Shown here piece after piece: positions 8,637-16,938 of a DNA stretch of 64,000 nt (position 1 is the first letter of the stretch; each line of letters opens with the position of its first letter). The notes below the pieces were generated by a model. That model was not told where the DNA came from, did not search any database, and worked only from the letters and a program-made list of their open reading frames with translations. Position numbers and translations under genes: made by a program. The stretch is from Myxococcales bacterium. Lineage in GTDB: Bacteria > Myxococcota_A > Polyangia > Polyangiales > Polyangiaceae. The stretch is from assembly GCA_013297655.1 (NCBI GenBank), contig JAAFHV010000007.1, positions 1-64,000 on the forward strand, given 5' to 3'.

Positions 8637-9734
8637 TCAGCGAGGGCCCGTCGCGCCTCCATCGCCTGCGTCGCGCCCGAAGTCGACCCCGAGGCCGGAC
8701 GCGCACGCACCGCCGTCGCCGTAGCGAAGGAGGCGCGGGAGGAGCACGAGGTAGAGGTAGTCGCCGAGGGTGGACACCGTCACTTTGCGGCCGCCGCGAC
8801 CGCCTGCGTCGATCACCGAGCCGAACGTGCTCGTCTCGAACGGCCCGCCGTCGAACACCGTCGTGATCGGCACACGAGCGAGCTCGTCCAAGGTGATCGC
8901 GCCGTTCTGATCGGTGTCGGCGGCGGCATACGGATCGAAGCGTAAGGTCTTGCCGTCGCCAGCGAGGAAGAGCTCCTCCACGTCGAACGTGAGCGCCTGC
9001 TCGAGCGCAGCGCCACCTTCGAGCACCACGCCGATGCCCACCGGCGGCGGCGGCTCACCGTCGATCGCCGCGTCCGCGGACGTCGTGATGGAGGCGTCCG
9101 GCTCGTCGTCGTCGCCGGCGTCTTGGGCCTCGAGCACGAAGGCCGAGTTTCCGTCGGTGGAGCACCCGGAGTAACGAATCGACGAGCGAAACACGAAACG
9201 GAAGGTCTTCTCGGCGCCCGCCTTCCGCGCGACCCCCGCGACGTCGAGCACGACCCCGCCGCGACTCACCCAACGATCGGCGCCGCGGGTGCGCATGAAC
9301 GTCTTGTCGTCGTCGGTCGCGCCCTCGCCCACGATCGCCTCGGACGAAGGAGTGCCGACGCGGAATCGCAGGTCGCAGTGCCCGATGCCATAGAGCACGG
9401 CGAGCTTCTGCGGCCCCCGCTTCGACAGCTCGACGACCCGGTCGTAGCTCGACTCGGAGTAGCGCGCGCAGGAGCTCGAGATGGTGGTGCGCCCCACCCC
9501 GACGAGCACCCGATCGAACGCGAGCGACCAGCCGTCGGCGGTGGTGATCCCCCCGCGAGTGGGCTCGCTCGCTCCGACGGTGACGAACAAGCTCGCCGGC
9601 TCGGGCCGGGTGTCGGCCGGTACACACGCGAACACGACGGCGACGAGAACGAGCACGAGACCGAGCACCGCCGCGAGCGAGAACGAACGTCTCGCTCTCC
9701 TCGTCTTCGGGGCTGTCGCCTGCGGCTCGCTCAT
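8637..9734 (-). CDS. EF-hand-containing lipoprotein coupled to the TonB-dependent receptor
   Basis: A 365-residue secreted protein. A hydrophobic signal segment (LAAVLGLVLVLVAVVFAC) ends in a lipobox Cys, so membrane attachment through a lipid is expected. The middle is Asp/Ala-rich. A canonical EF-hand loop, DTDQNGAITLDE at about residues 273-284, could bind calcium. The rest matches no family I recognise. The ATG at 9734 overlaps the stop of the TonB-dependent receptor gene by four bases, so the two are probably translated together. A surface or periplasmic partner of the receptor is a reasonable inference. An upstream in-frame extension exists, but it would run back into the receptor gene. 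Confidence 0.8.
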   Translation of the reverse strand: MSEPQATAPKTRRARRSFSLAAVLGLVLVLVAVVFACVPADTRPEPASLFVTVGASEPTRGGITTADGWSLAFDRVLVGVGRTTISSSCARYSESSYDRVVELSKRGPQKLAVLYGIGHCDLRFRVGTPSSEAIVGEGATDDDKTFMRTRGADRWVSRGGVVLDVAGVARKAGAEKTFRFVFRSSIRYSGCSTDGNSAFVLEAQDAGDDDEPDASITTSADAAIDGEPPPPVGIGVVLEGGAALEQALTFDVEELFLAGDGKTLRFDPYAAADTDQNGAITLDELARVPITTVFDGGPFETSTFGSVIDAGGRGGRKVTVSTLGDYLYLVLLPRLLRYGDGGACASGLGVDFGRDAGDGGATGPR

Positions 9735-11995
9735 AGACCACCTTCCACGCCCAAGCTCGGGATCGAGACGGGCCCTATTTCTTGGCCCTGGACGACCTCC
9801 TTGTGAAGCGTAGCGTTCATCATTTCGAGGACCAACGACACGTAGCCCTTGTTGCCGACGATCCATTTTTTCTCGATCCGAAAGTCGAGGCGGTAGAAGT
9901 CGGGATCACGCTCCGGATCGAGGCCGCGCGGGGGCGAAGCGAGCGCACTGCCGGCCCCGCCTCCGTTCGCGATCACGGGGGTGCCCGTGTAGTACGTGAA
10001 GCGCACCCCGGCGCGCCAGTTGCGCCCCAAGTCGATCGCGAGCGCCGCGTTCGCGACGTGGGTGCGATCGAACGCGCTCACGAACCGCTCCGAGCCCACG
10101 GTGCGGGTCGTCCGCGAAAGAGTGTAGGTTACATATCCACTGATCCGCTTCGTGAGGCGCCGCCGCAGATACACCTCTATCCCCTTCGCTTCCCCGTTGC
10201 TCCTCGGCTCGCGGTAGTCGAGATCGAAGGGATTGGCCTCCCCCACCCCGAGGGTGTCGCTCATCTCGAAGAACACGTTCTGGAAGCCGTTGATACTGCC
10301 GGTGATCTCGAGGGGCAGGTCGACCTCGATCCCGCCGCTCGACTGGAGCGCCCGCTGCAAACCACCTTGCAGGTTGCCCACCGCGAGGCCCGGGATCGGG
10401 ATCAAATACGACGGCGGCTGGTGGCTGAGCCCGAACGCGTGCACGAGGCGAAAAGAGTCCGTCACCGAGAGCCGCATCGACGTCCGCGGATCGACGGCGG
10501 GGATGGTGGTCGCTCCGGAGTGGAAGAGGTCGAAGCGCACGCCGGGGGTCACCTCCAGCCTCCCGATCCGCATCACCAGATCGCCGCGCAGGCCCGCCGA
10601 CAGATCGACCCGCGCCGGAAAGAGCGCGTTGAATCGCTGCGTCGTCGGATCGTCGGGGTCGGAGAACTGGCGCGCGTCGACCGTAAAGCGCTCGAGGAGA
10701 GCGTCGGCCCCGACCCGCACGCGCAGGTCGTCCGAGACCACGTGGACGAGCTCCGTCCGAAGGTTCCCGAGGGTGTTCTGCGAGTTGCGCGGCTGGGCGG
10801 GTACGCGGGTCTGGTCGAAGCCGAACGAGGCGGAAACTTTCGCCTTCGTGCGCGGCGAAAAGTCGTGCTCCCAGCGTGAGTCGAGGCGATAAAACTCCGT
10901 GCCGAAGAGCACGTTCCGAATGCCCTCCGTGGTTTGCGCGACGAGGTCGAACGCGCCGAACGACGTAACCGTAACTCGATCCTTCGGGGTAACCTCGTAC
11001 GAGACCCGAGCCTGGTAGTCGCGATACCCTATTTCGGTGTCCTTCGCGAAGAGCGACAGGAGCGCTCCGGTATACGAATAACGCCCGCCGACGAGGACGG
11101 TACCCTTGCCATTCGCGAAGCCGGTTTCGGCCAAAACACCGGCGTCGACGAGGCGCACGTTCGCTTCGCCGTGAAATGTATTCCGGGGCGCGGCGAGGGT
11201 TCCCGCGACGATCCCGCCCGTGAATCGTCCGTAGGACGCGGGGTATCCGCCGGGATAAAGGTCGACCCGCTCGACGATGCCCGGGTGAATAATCGAGGGC
11301 CCGAGCGCGACGTGGAACAGATACGGAACTTTGATCCCGTCGATGAAATAACCCACGTTCCCCGGCGGGGCGCCGCGAATATAGAAGAACGGCACTCCCG
11401 AGACGATCGGCGTCACCCCCGGGAGCGCGTCGATCGCACGGAACGGATCCCCGAAGGCGCCCGGGAGCTGCCGCACCTCCGCGCGGGTGAGCCCCGCCGT
11501 CCTCGATGGCTCGTCGCGCGCGCCACGAACCACGACCTCCTCGACCACCGGCGGCGGGCGACCGGGTGCAGGCGGTGGTGGGGTCGGCTTCGGCGGAGGA
11601 GGTGGAGGCTCGGGCGCCGGCAACGGCTCGTGAAACGTGACTTCTACACGGATACGCGCCGCGACGGGCACGCCGCCACGAAGCGCCGGGGTGTAGCTCC
11701 AGCCGAGGGCGGCGCGCTCTGCGGCCTTCGCGAACGGGGGCAGATCTTCCGCCGCTGTCGCCGTCTCGACTCGCCCCTCCGCGTTCACGAGCAACGTCAG
11801 CGTGATGGTGGCGTCGCCCTTCGCGCCCTCGGGATACGGCACTTCGAGCGGAGAAATCGCGGTCGGCGGCGTGACCACGACGCTCGCCGACGGCACCGAT
11901 GGCTGCTCTGCGCGCGCCTGCCCAGCGCCCGCGACGATCGCGACGAGGGAAATAGCGGCGACGAACGATACCGAAGTGCGGGAGCGGGTCTCCAT
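9731..11995 (-). CDS. TonB-dependent receptor with fused TonB C-terminal-like domain
   Basis: A 754-residue outer-membrane receptor. Order: signal peptide (residues 1-29, ending ARA); a TonB C-terminal/energy-transducer-like domain (about 45-124, with PYPEGAKGDATITLTLLVNA and GWSYTPALRGGVPVAA); a Pro-rich spacer (126-150); a TonB-box-like EEVVVRG; plug domain (about 165-300, with QLPGAFGDPFRAIDALPG and FYIRGAPPGNVGYFIDG); and a beta-barrel to the end. Substrate is unknown. The TonB-like domain on the periplasmic side is the unusual part; it resembles the part of TonB that normally docks on receptors. The downstream EF-hand lipoprotein overlaps by four bases. It is divergent from the flavoprotein gene, with 109 bp between. 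Confidence 0.88.
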   Translation of the reverse strand: METRSRTSVSFVAAISLVAIVAGAGQARAEQPSVPSASVVVTPPTAISPLEVPYPEGAKGDATITLTLLVNAEGRVETATAAEDLPPFAKAAERAALGWSYTPALRGGVPVAARIRVEVTFHEPLPAPEPPPPPPKPTPPPPAPGRPPPVVEEVVVRGARDEPSRTAGLTRAEVRQLPGAFGDPFRAIDALPGVTPIVSGVPFFYIRGAPPGNVGYFIDGIKVPYLFHVALGPSIIHPGIVERVDLYPGGYPASYGRFTGGIVAGTLAAPRNTFHGEANVRLVDAGVLAETGFANGKGTVLVGGRYSYTGALLSLFAKDTEIGYRDYQARVSYEVTPKDRVTVTSFGAFDLVAQTTEGIRNVLFGTEFYRLDSRWEHDFSPRTKAKVSASFGFDQTRVPAQPRNSQNTLGNLRTELVHVVSDDLRVRVGADALLERFTVDARQFSDPDDPTTQRFNALFPARVDLSAGLRGDLVMRIGRLEVTPGVRFDLFHSGATTIPAVDPRTSMRLSVTDSFRLVHAFGLSHQPPSYLIPIPGLAVGNLQGGLQRALQSSGGIEVDLPLEITGSINGFQNVFFEMSDTLGVGEANPFDLDYREPRSNGEAKGIEVYLRRRLTKRISGYVTYTLSRTTRTVGSERFVSAFDRTHVANAALAIDLGRNWRAGVRFTYYTGTPVIANGGGAGSALASPPRGLDPERDPDFYRLDFRIEKKWIVGNKGYVSLVLEMMNATLHKEVVQGQEIGPVSIPSLGVEGGL

Positions 11996-12073
11996 CGTGT
12001 CAGGGCATGTCGGAAGGTACGTGCGAAACGGGGCAGGAAGCGATCACTCCTTGGCCACGATTTCACGTGGCGC

Positions 12074-12093
12074 AGCGCCTCCTCCGAGGCGCT
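12074..12093. repeat. Inverted repeat just upstream of the flavoprotein start
   Basis: AGCGCCTC-CTCC-GAGGCGCT is a perfect 8-bp stem with a 4-base loop, ending 11 bases before ATG 12105. There is no T-run, so it is more likely a leader hairpin that could mask ribosome access, or an operator in the divergent spacer (11996-12104). Confidence 0.45.
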
Positions 12094-12104
12094 ACGCTCG
12101 CGCC

Positions 12105-13679
12105 ATGAGCGAATCGGACGTCGTGATCGTCGGCGCAGGCCACAACGGGCTCGTGTGCGCGCTCCTGCTCGCCAAGGCCGGCCTCTCGGTGCACGTGTAC
12201 GAGGACAAAAACGTGGTCGGCGGCGCGTGCCGAACCGAGCGCCCGTTCACGAAGGCCCCCGCGCTCGGCGTGTCGACCGGCGCTTACCTGCTCGGCCTCA
12301 TGCCCCCCGAGCTCTTGACGAAGCTCGACGTCGCGCTCCCGCTTCGAAAGCGCGATCCACACTATTTTTTGCCTACGACGGGGAAGGAATACCTCCTCTT
12401 CGGCCAAGACCGCGACAAGACGCGCGCGTCGTTCCTCCAGTTCTTCTCGGAGCGAGACTTCGCCGCCCACGAGGCGATGAACGCGGAGCTCGCCTGCCTA
12501 CGGGACGACGTCGCGCCGACCTGGCTCGAGGAGCCGCTCTCGATCGAGGACACGGCAGCGCGCCACGTGAGGCCCGCCCTTCGTCGCGCGTTCGTCGACT
12601 TGTGCCGTGGAACGGTCGAGGACTACCTCGATCGCTTCGGCTTCGAGAGCGACCTCGTAAAGGCGATGTACGCCGTCACCGATGGCTTCTCCGGGCTCAC
12701 CGGCGGCTTCGGAACGAAGGGCACCGGGATGAACTTCCTCGTCCACAACATGTGCAGGCTCCCCGGATCGGACGGCACGTGGATGATCGTCGAGGGCGGG
12801 ATGGGCACCGTCACGAGCACCTTCGCCGCGGCGTGCGTGAGCCTCGGCGTCACGATCCGAACGGGCCGCAAAATCGAGCGCATCGAGCACCAAGGGGGGC
12901 AGGCGCGCGGGGTGGTGCTCGACGACGGCACGATGCACCGCGCGAAGGTCGTGGTCTGCAACGCGGACCCGTTCAAAATGCGCGACTTGCTCGGAGGCGC
13001 AGCGAGCCTCCCTGCCGAGTACGTCGCGCGGATCGACGGCTACACGAAGCCCGGCACGACCCTCAAGGTGAACCTCGCGCTCTCCGCGTTGCCGAAGTTC
13101 ACCTGCGCGCCGGACGACATCGGGCAATACGGCCCCACGATTCATCTCTTGCCTCGCGAGCCCGACGTCATGACGGCGGTGAAACGCGCTTACGACGACG
13201 CGATGACCGGGCTGCTCCCCGATTTTCCGACGATCGAGTGGTACGTGCACACCACCATCGACGGCTCGCTCCGCGATCCTCAAGGGCGACACAACTCCGC
13301 CCTGTTCGTCCAGTGGGTGCCCCACACCCTCGCGACGTCGTCGTGGGAGGTCGAAGAAGAGCGCTACGTGAAGCACCTGCTGTCGCTGTGCGATCGCTTC
13401 GCGCCCGGCACGAGCGACCTCGTGGTCGACACGTTCACCCTCACGCCGCCGAAGATCGAAGCGCACTTCGGGATCACGCGCGGGCACATTCACCACGTCG
13501 ACAACGGGTTCGGCTTCGCCGATCGGCTCCCCTACCGCACCCCGATCGCGGGAGCCTACTCGTGCAGCGCGGGCACGCACCCGGGCGGGAGCGTGATCGG
13601 ATGCGCGGGACACAACGCGGCGATGGCGGTGCTGCGCGATCTCGGCCTCCCGAGCGCGACCACCACGAACGGCGCATAG
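12105..13679 (+). CDS. FAD-dependent oxidoreductase, phytoene desaturase/PYROXD2-like
   Basis: A 524-residue flavoprotein. The N-terminal VVIVGAGHNGLVCALLLAKAG is the Rossmann dinucleotide-binding motif, followed by the acidic strand end HVYEDKNVVGGACRTE. The C-terminal AGTHPGGSVIGCAGHNAA is the second FAD-contacting motif of phytoene desaturase-type enzymes. Central segments (GGMGTVTSTFAAACVSLGV) match the NAD(P)/FAD-dependent oxidoreductase group that includes mammalian PYROXD2 as well as carotenoid desaturases. No carotenoid synthase or cyclase lies nearby, so a carotenoid role is not supported by context. ATG 12105 was chosen because the Rossmann motif begins a few residues later; a longer frame runs back into the receptor gene. 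Confidence 0.88.
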   Translation: MSESDVVIVGAGHNGLVCALLLAKAGLSVHVYEDKNVVGGACRTERPFTKAPALGVSTGAYLLGLMPPELLTKLDVALPLRKRDPHYFLPTTGKEYLLFGQDRDKTRASFLQFFSERDFAAHEAMNAELACLRDDVAPTWLEEPLSIEDTAARHVRPALRRAFVDLCRGTVEDYLDRFGFESDLVKAMYAVTDGFSGLTGGFGTKGTGMNFLVHNMCRLPGSDGTWMIVEGGMGTVTSTFAAACVSLGVTIRTGRKIERIEHQGGQARGVVLDDGTMHRAKVVVCNADPFKMRDLLGGAASLPAEYVARIDGYTKPGTTLKVNLALSALPKFTCAPDDIGQYGPTIHLLPREPDVMTAVKRAYDDAMTGLLPDFPTIEWYVHTTIDGSLRDPQGRHNSALFVQWVPHTLATSSWEVEEERYVKHLLSLCDRFAPGTSDLVVDTFTLTPPKIEAHFGITRGHIHHVDNGFGFADRLPYRTPIAGAYSCSAGTHPGGSVIGCAGHNAAMAVLRDLGLPSATTTNGA

Positions 13680-13708
13680 CCTCTCGATCGCCCTGAAAAA
13701 CCGGTCTG

Positions 13709-15376
13709 TCAGCGACCTTCGCGGTACGCCGCGATCGCGTTGGCGATCGCGTCGGCGAGGCGGCCGCGGTAGTCGTCGGAAGCGAGCCTTTGCTCCTCGG
13801 TCGGGTTCGAGATGTAGCTCGTCTCGAAGAGCACCCCGGGCATCCGCGCGCCCACGAGCACGTAAAAGCCCGCGACGTGCACGCCGCCGTCGACGAGATC
13901 CGTGTACTTATCACGCAACGACGCGAAGGCCGAGCGCTGGAGAAGCGCCGCAAAATGCTTGGAGCGGGTCGCTTGATCGGCGAGGCGCATGTTGGCGAGG
14001 ATCGCCCCGAGCTCCGCGGTCGCGGCTTGGCTCGTCGCGTTCTCGCGCGCGGCGAGGCGGCTCGCCATCTCCGAGGCGTCGGTGTCGAGCACGTAGGTCT
14101 CGATCCCTCGCCGGACGCTCTTCTCTGCCGCGTTGCAGTGGATCGACACGAAGAGATCGGCCCCGAACGCGTTCGCACGGGCGGTGCGCTCCTCGAGCGT
14201 GACGTACCGATCGTCGTCGCGCGTGAGCATCACCGCCAGCCCCTGTTTCGCGAGCACGGGGGCGACCTTGTGCGCGATGTCGAGCGTCACGTCTTTCTCG
14301 TGAAGACCGCTCGGCCCCGATGCCCCCGGATCGTTGCCGCCGTGCCCCGGATCGAGCACCACGCGCGCCACTTTTCGCGTGTTCCCTCCCGCGCTCCCAG
14401 GCGGGTGCTTCGCGATGTCGATCACGACACGGTAAGGCTCAACAAGGTGAAATACCTTGCGATAACAAGGGCCTGCGAGATCAACGAGGATCCGTGAGCC
14501 CGTGATCGACGGCTCGGCGTGGAGCATCGTCGCGATGCCCCCCAGCTTCACGTCGCGTGCACCGGAGGGCAGCTCCACGCCGTCGAGCTCGACGAACGTG
14601 CGGGCCCCTTTTCCGGGCTTCGTCTCGTCGCCCACGCGGAACCGCGCCGGCTTGTCGAGGTGAACCACCACGCGCGCGCCTTCGTCCGCCGCCCACTGTT
14701 CGATCTTCACGATCCGCGGAGCGACACGCACGCGGCTCGCGGCCCCCGCGTCGGCAAGGGCGTTCGCGAGCGCGCCTTCGCCGAGGAGGCCCTGATCGAT
14801 CGCCTCGAGCACCTCGGCGGGAGGACGAAACGCCTCGACGTCGGACATCGCGGTTTGCAGCGTCTCGAGGCACGGGGGGGGAGCCGCGCCGCCGTCGCCA
14901 GCGGGCACTTTCCGAGACGCACGGTAAAGCTCCGCGTAGGTCACCGACGCGTCGTGAGCGGCATCGCCCGCGAGCTTCGCGCCACGCACCGCCGCTTCGC
15001 AGGCGCCAGCGACCTCGAGATCTTTCGCCGCGAGCCGGAGCACGTCGACCCCCTCTTTGGCGTCCTCCGCGCGCTTGTCGACCCGAAAGAGGCGCTCGAA
15101 GAGAGAGCCCGCGAGCGCGTGGAGCACGACCGCACGGGGGCCCTTTCCTTCGTGGAGAGCCTTCGCCTCGAGCCCCTGCGCGAGGGAGAGCACCTCCGGG
15201 CGGTCGGGCAGCGCCGGTGCGCGGAGCATCTCTTCGGCGCGCGCGACCTCGGCTTCTTCCGTCGACGCATCGGAGGGGGGGCCCGAGCCATGCGTCCCGC
15301 AGGCGACCAAGAGCGCGGCGACCAAGAGCGAAAGCGCGAGCCTCGCCGCCCGCGAGCGAAGTGACGTCCGCTTCAG
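13709..15376 (-). CDS. N-acetylmuramoyl-L-alanine amidase (Amidase_3), lipoprotein, apparent CTG start
   Basis: A peptidoglycan amidase that cleaves between MurNAc and the stem peptide. The zinc-dependent Amidase_3 domain fills the last 220 residues, with His345 in DPGHGG, Glu360 in GLHEKDV, His413 in VSIHCNA and catalytic Glu518 in FETSYISNP. An AMIN-like segment (about 245-330) precedes it, as in AmiC-type enzymes, and the first 200 residues look helical. The leader KRTSLRSRAARLALSLLVAA ends in LLVAC, a clear lipoprotein signal. No ATG, GTG or TTG lies in frame for more than 150 bases upstream of the leader, and the TTGs inside it are too late. CTG at 15374-15376 gives a normal leader of 555 residues. 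Divergent neighbour starts 36 bp away. Confidence 0.85.
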   Translation of the reverse strand: MKRTSLRSRAARLALSLLVAALLVACGTHGSGPPSDASTEEAEVARAEEMLRAPALPDRPEVLSLAQGLEAKALHEGKGPRAVVLHALAGSLFERLFRVDKRAEDAKEGVDVLRLAAKDLEVAGACEAAVRGAKLAGDAAHDASVTYAELYRASRKVPAGDGGAAPPPCLETLQTAMSDVEAFRPPAEVLEAIDQGLLGEGALANALADAGAASRVRVAPRIVKIEQWAADEGARVVVHLDKPARFRVGDETKPGKGARTFVELDGVELPSGARDVKLGGIATMLHAEPSITGSRILVDLAGPCYRKVFHLVEPYRVVIDIAKHPPGSAGGNTRKVARVVLDPGHGGNDPGASGPSGLHEKDVTLDIAHKVAPVLAKQGLAVMLTRDDDRYVTLEERTARANAFGADLFVSIHCNAAEKSVRRGIETYVLDTDASEMASRLAARENATSQAATAELGAILANMRLADQATRSKHFAALLQRSAFASLRDKYTDLVDGGVHVAGFYVLVGARMPGVLFETSYISNPTEEQRLASDDYRGRLADAIANAIAAYREGR

Positions 15377-15412
15377 AGAACCGCGCGGAGAAGGTCTGGT
15401 AGAGTCGGTCGC

Positions 15413-15904
15413 GTGGAGGATAACGTGAAAGGTCCCGACGACGAGCCCACGAGCCGCGCGCCCACCTATGCCGACCGCGTGACCGGCCAGGTTTACCGCG
15501 ACGGACGCACGATGGTGAACGCCTACATCGACCGGTTCGCGCAGAAGCACGAGGGAGTCGTGCTCCCTCCGCTCGACGAGACCGGGTACACCCAGCTCCG
15601 CAGAGGCTCCGCGAGCGTCGGGGTGAACGTGCTTGACGACCACGGCGTGCTCCTCTTCCTCGCCCCCGTGATACCGGTTGTTTCCCAAGGGCGCGAGGCT
15701 TTCTATCGCCGCCTCTTGGAGCTCTCGTTCCTCGCGACGAGCGACGCGGCCTTCGCGATCGACGCGCAAAAAGACGAGGTCTACCTCCGCGCGGTCCGCC
15801 GCATCTCGGGGCTCGACTACGAGGAGTTCGAAGATCTGCTGGAGACCGTCGGCAAGGTCGCGGACGACTGGGACGACGCGCTCCGCAAGGAATTTCCCGT
15901 CTGA
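15413..15904 (+). CDS. YbjN/CesT-like small protein
   Basis: A 163-residue cytoplasmic protein. The alpha/beta pattern (SASVGVNVLDDHGVLLFLAP, then a helix YRRLLELSFLATSDAAFAID and the strand VYLRAVRRI) resembles the YbjN and type III chaperone-like fold, which usually binds partner proteins. There is no secretion system nearby, so a generic chaperone or adaptor is the most that can be said. GTG 15413 is the start used; it diverges from the amidase gene, so the two may share a 36-bp spacer and divergent control. Confidence 0.7.
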   Translation: MEDNVKGPDDEPTSRAPTYADRVTGQVYRDGRTMVNAYIDRFAQKHEGVVLPPLDETGYTQLRRGSASVGVNVLDDHGVLLFLAPVIPVVSQGREAFYRRLLELSFLATSDAAFAIDAQKDEVYLRAVRRISGLDYEEFEDLLETVGKVADDWDDALRKEFPV

Positions 15905-16092
15905 ATCGTCGGCGAGGATCTTCCGCGGTCGCGGGCCGTAGTAGGAGTGGCGCCAGTGGCGCCCCCCTTCGGCCGCGCGATTTGCCCCACCTTGAGGCAC
16001 GCACCTCCCATGCTACGCTCGGCCTTGCTGCATAGAGTCGAACGCTTCGCGGTCTTCGGATCTCGTGTCCGCCGCCGTCGAGAGGATCCAAC

Positions 16093-16920
16093 ATGATGCA
16101 AACGAACGCTTCGCCCAACGATCTGTCCCCCGAAGACGCCGAGCGGTTTGCTGCTTCGTTTCGCCCGTCGTGGGAGCTCGACGCGCCCTCGATCCCGGCC
16201 GATCCGCTGACCACGAAGGCCTTGGACGCGACCATGCCTCTCGGCGCCACATCGCCCATGAGCGACGCGCCGAAGACGGTCGAGAGCGCGCCGGACGCGG
16301 GCTCGAAGCGCCAGAAGACGCTCGTCATGGCAGGCGCTCCCGGCCGCACCGACGCATCCGCGCCGCTCCCCTCGTTCGACCTGCCCGTGTCGGCCCCCAA
16401 GCTCCCGCCGTCTCCGGTCTCCGAATCGGACGTCGCAAAGACCTCGGTCTACAAGCAAGTCAACGCGGCAGATATCGTCCTCCCCGACGACGACATCGTC
16501 GCCCCGAAAAAGACCAACAAAAACCTCTTCATCGGGGTGGGTATCGCCGGCGCAGTGGCGCTCGCCGCGGCGATGGCGTTCGGCATGAGCAGCGGCTCGG
16601 GCGATACTCCCAAGGCCTCACCGAGCGCCGATCTCGCGCCCCCGAAGCCGACCGTCGACGTCCCTCCGCCCCCTCCCGCCACGGCCGAAGCCACCGCTGC
16701 GCCCGTTCCGGGCATGAACGAGCCCAAAGGCCAGGCGAAGGCAGCCGCGGAGGCACCGAAGCCGGCAAAGCCCGAGGCCGCTCCGCTCAAGCCGCCTGCT
16801 GCCGCTGCCGTCAAGCCGCCCGCGCCCACGCAGCCCGCCGCGGCGCAACCCGCCGCCCCTGCCGCCGCCAAGCCTGCGGGAAAACCCGGTGGCGGAATCG
16901 TGCGCGACGCCCCTTTCTGA
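16093..16920 (+). CDS. Single-pass membrane protein with Pro/Ala-rich tail
   Basis: A 275-residue protein that I cannot assign to a family. Residues 1-140 are acidic and low in complexity. A strong membrane segment lies near 144-165 (NLFIGVGIAGAVALAAAMAF), preceded by KKTNK, which suggests N-in topology. The remainder is a Pro/Ala/Lys-rich periplasmic tail rich in PPP and AAP. The shape is that of an envelope-spanning linker or anchor. GAGGA ten bases ahead supports ATG 16093; ATG 16096 is equally possible. The next gene begins 18 bp later on the same strand, so they likely form a pair. Confidence 0.75.
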   Translation: MMQTNASPNDLSPEDAERFAASFRPSWELDAPSIPADPLTTKALDATMPLGATSPMSDAPKTVESAPDAGSKRQKTLVMAGAPGRTDASAPLPSFDLPVSAPKLPPSPVSESDVAKTSVYKQVNAADIVLPDDDIVAPKKTNKNLFIGVGIAGAVALAAAMAFGMSSGSGDTPKASPSADLAPPKPTVDVPPPPPATAEATAAPVPGMNEPKGQAKAAAEAPKPAKPEAAPLKPPAAAAVKPPAPTQPAAAQPAAPAAAKPAGKPGGGIVRDAPF

Positions 16921-16938
16921 GGCTATCCTCGCGTTCCC

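Noticed and set aside
10934-13696. A 920-codon plus-strand frame crossing the receptor and flavoprotein genes
   Set aside because: Arg/His-rich, out of frame with the clear Rossmann-motif flavoprotein and antisense to the receptor.
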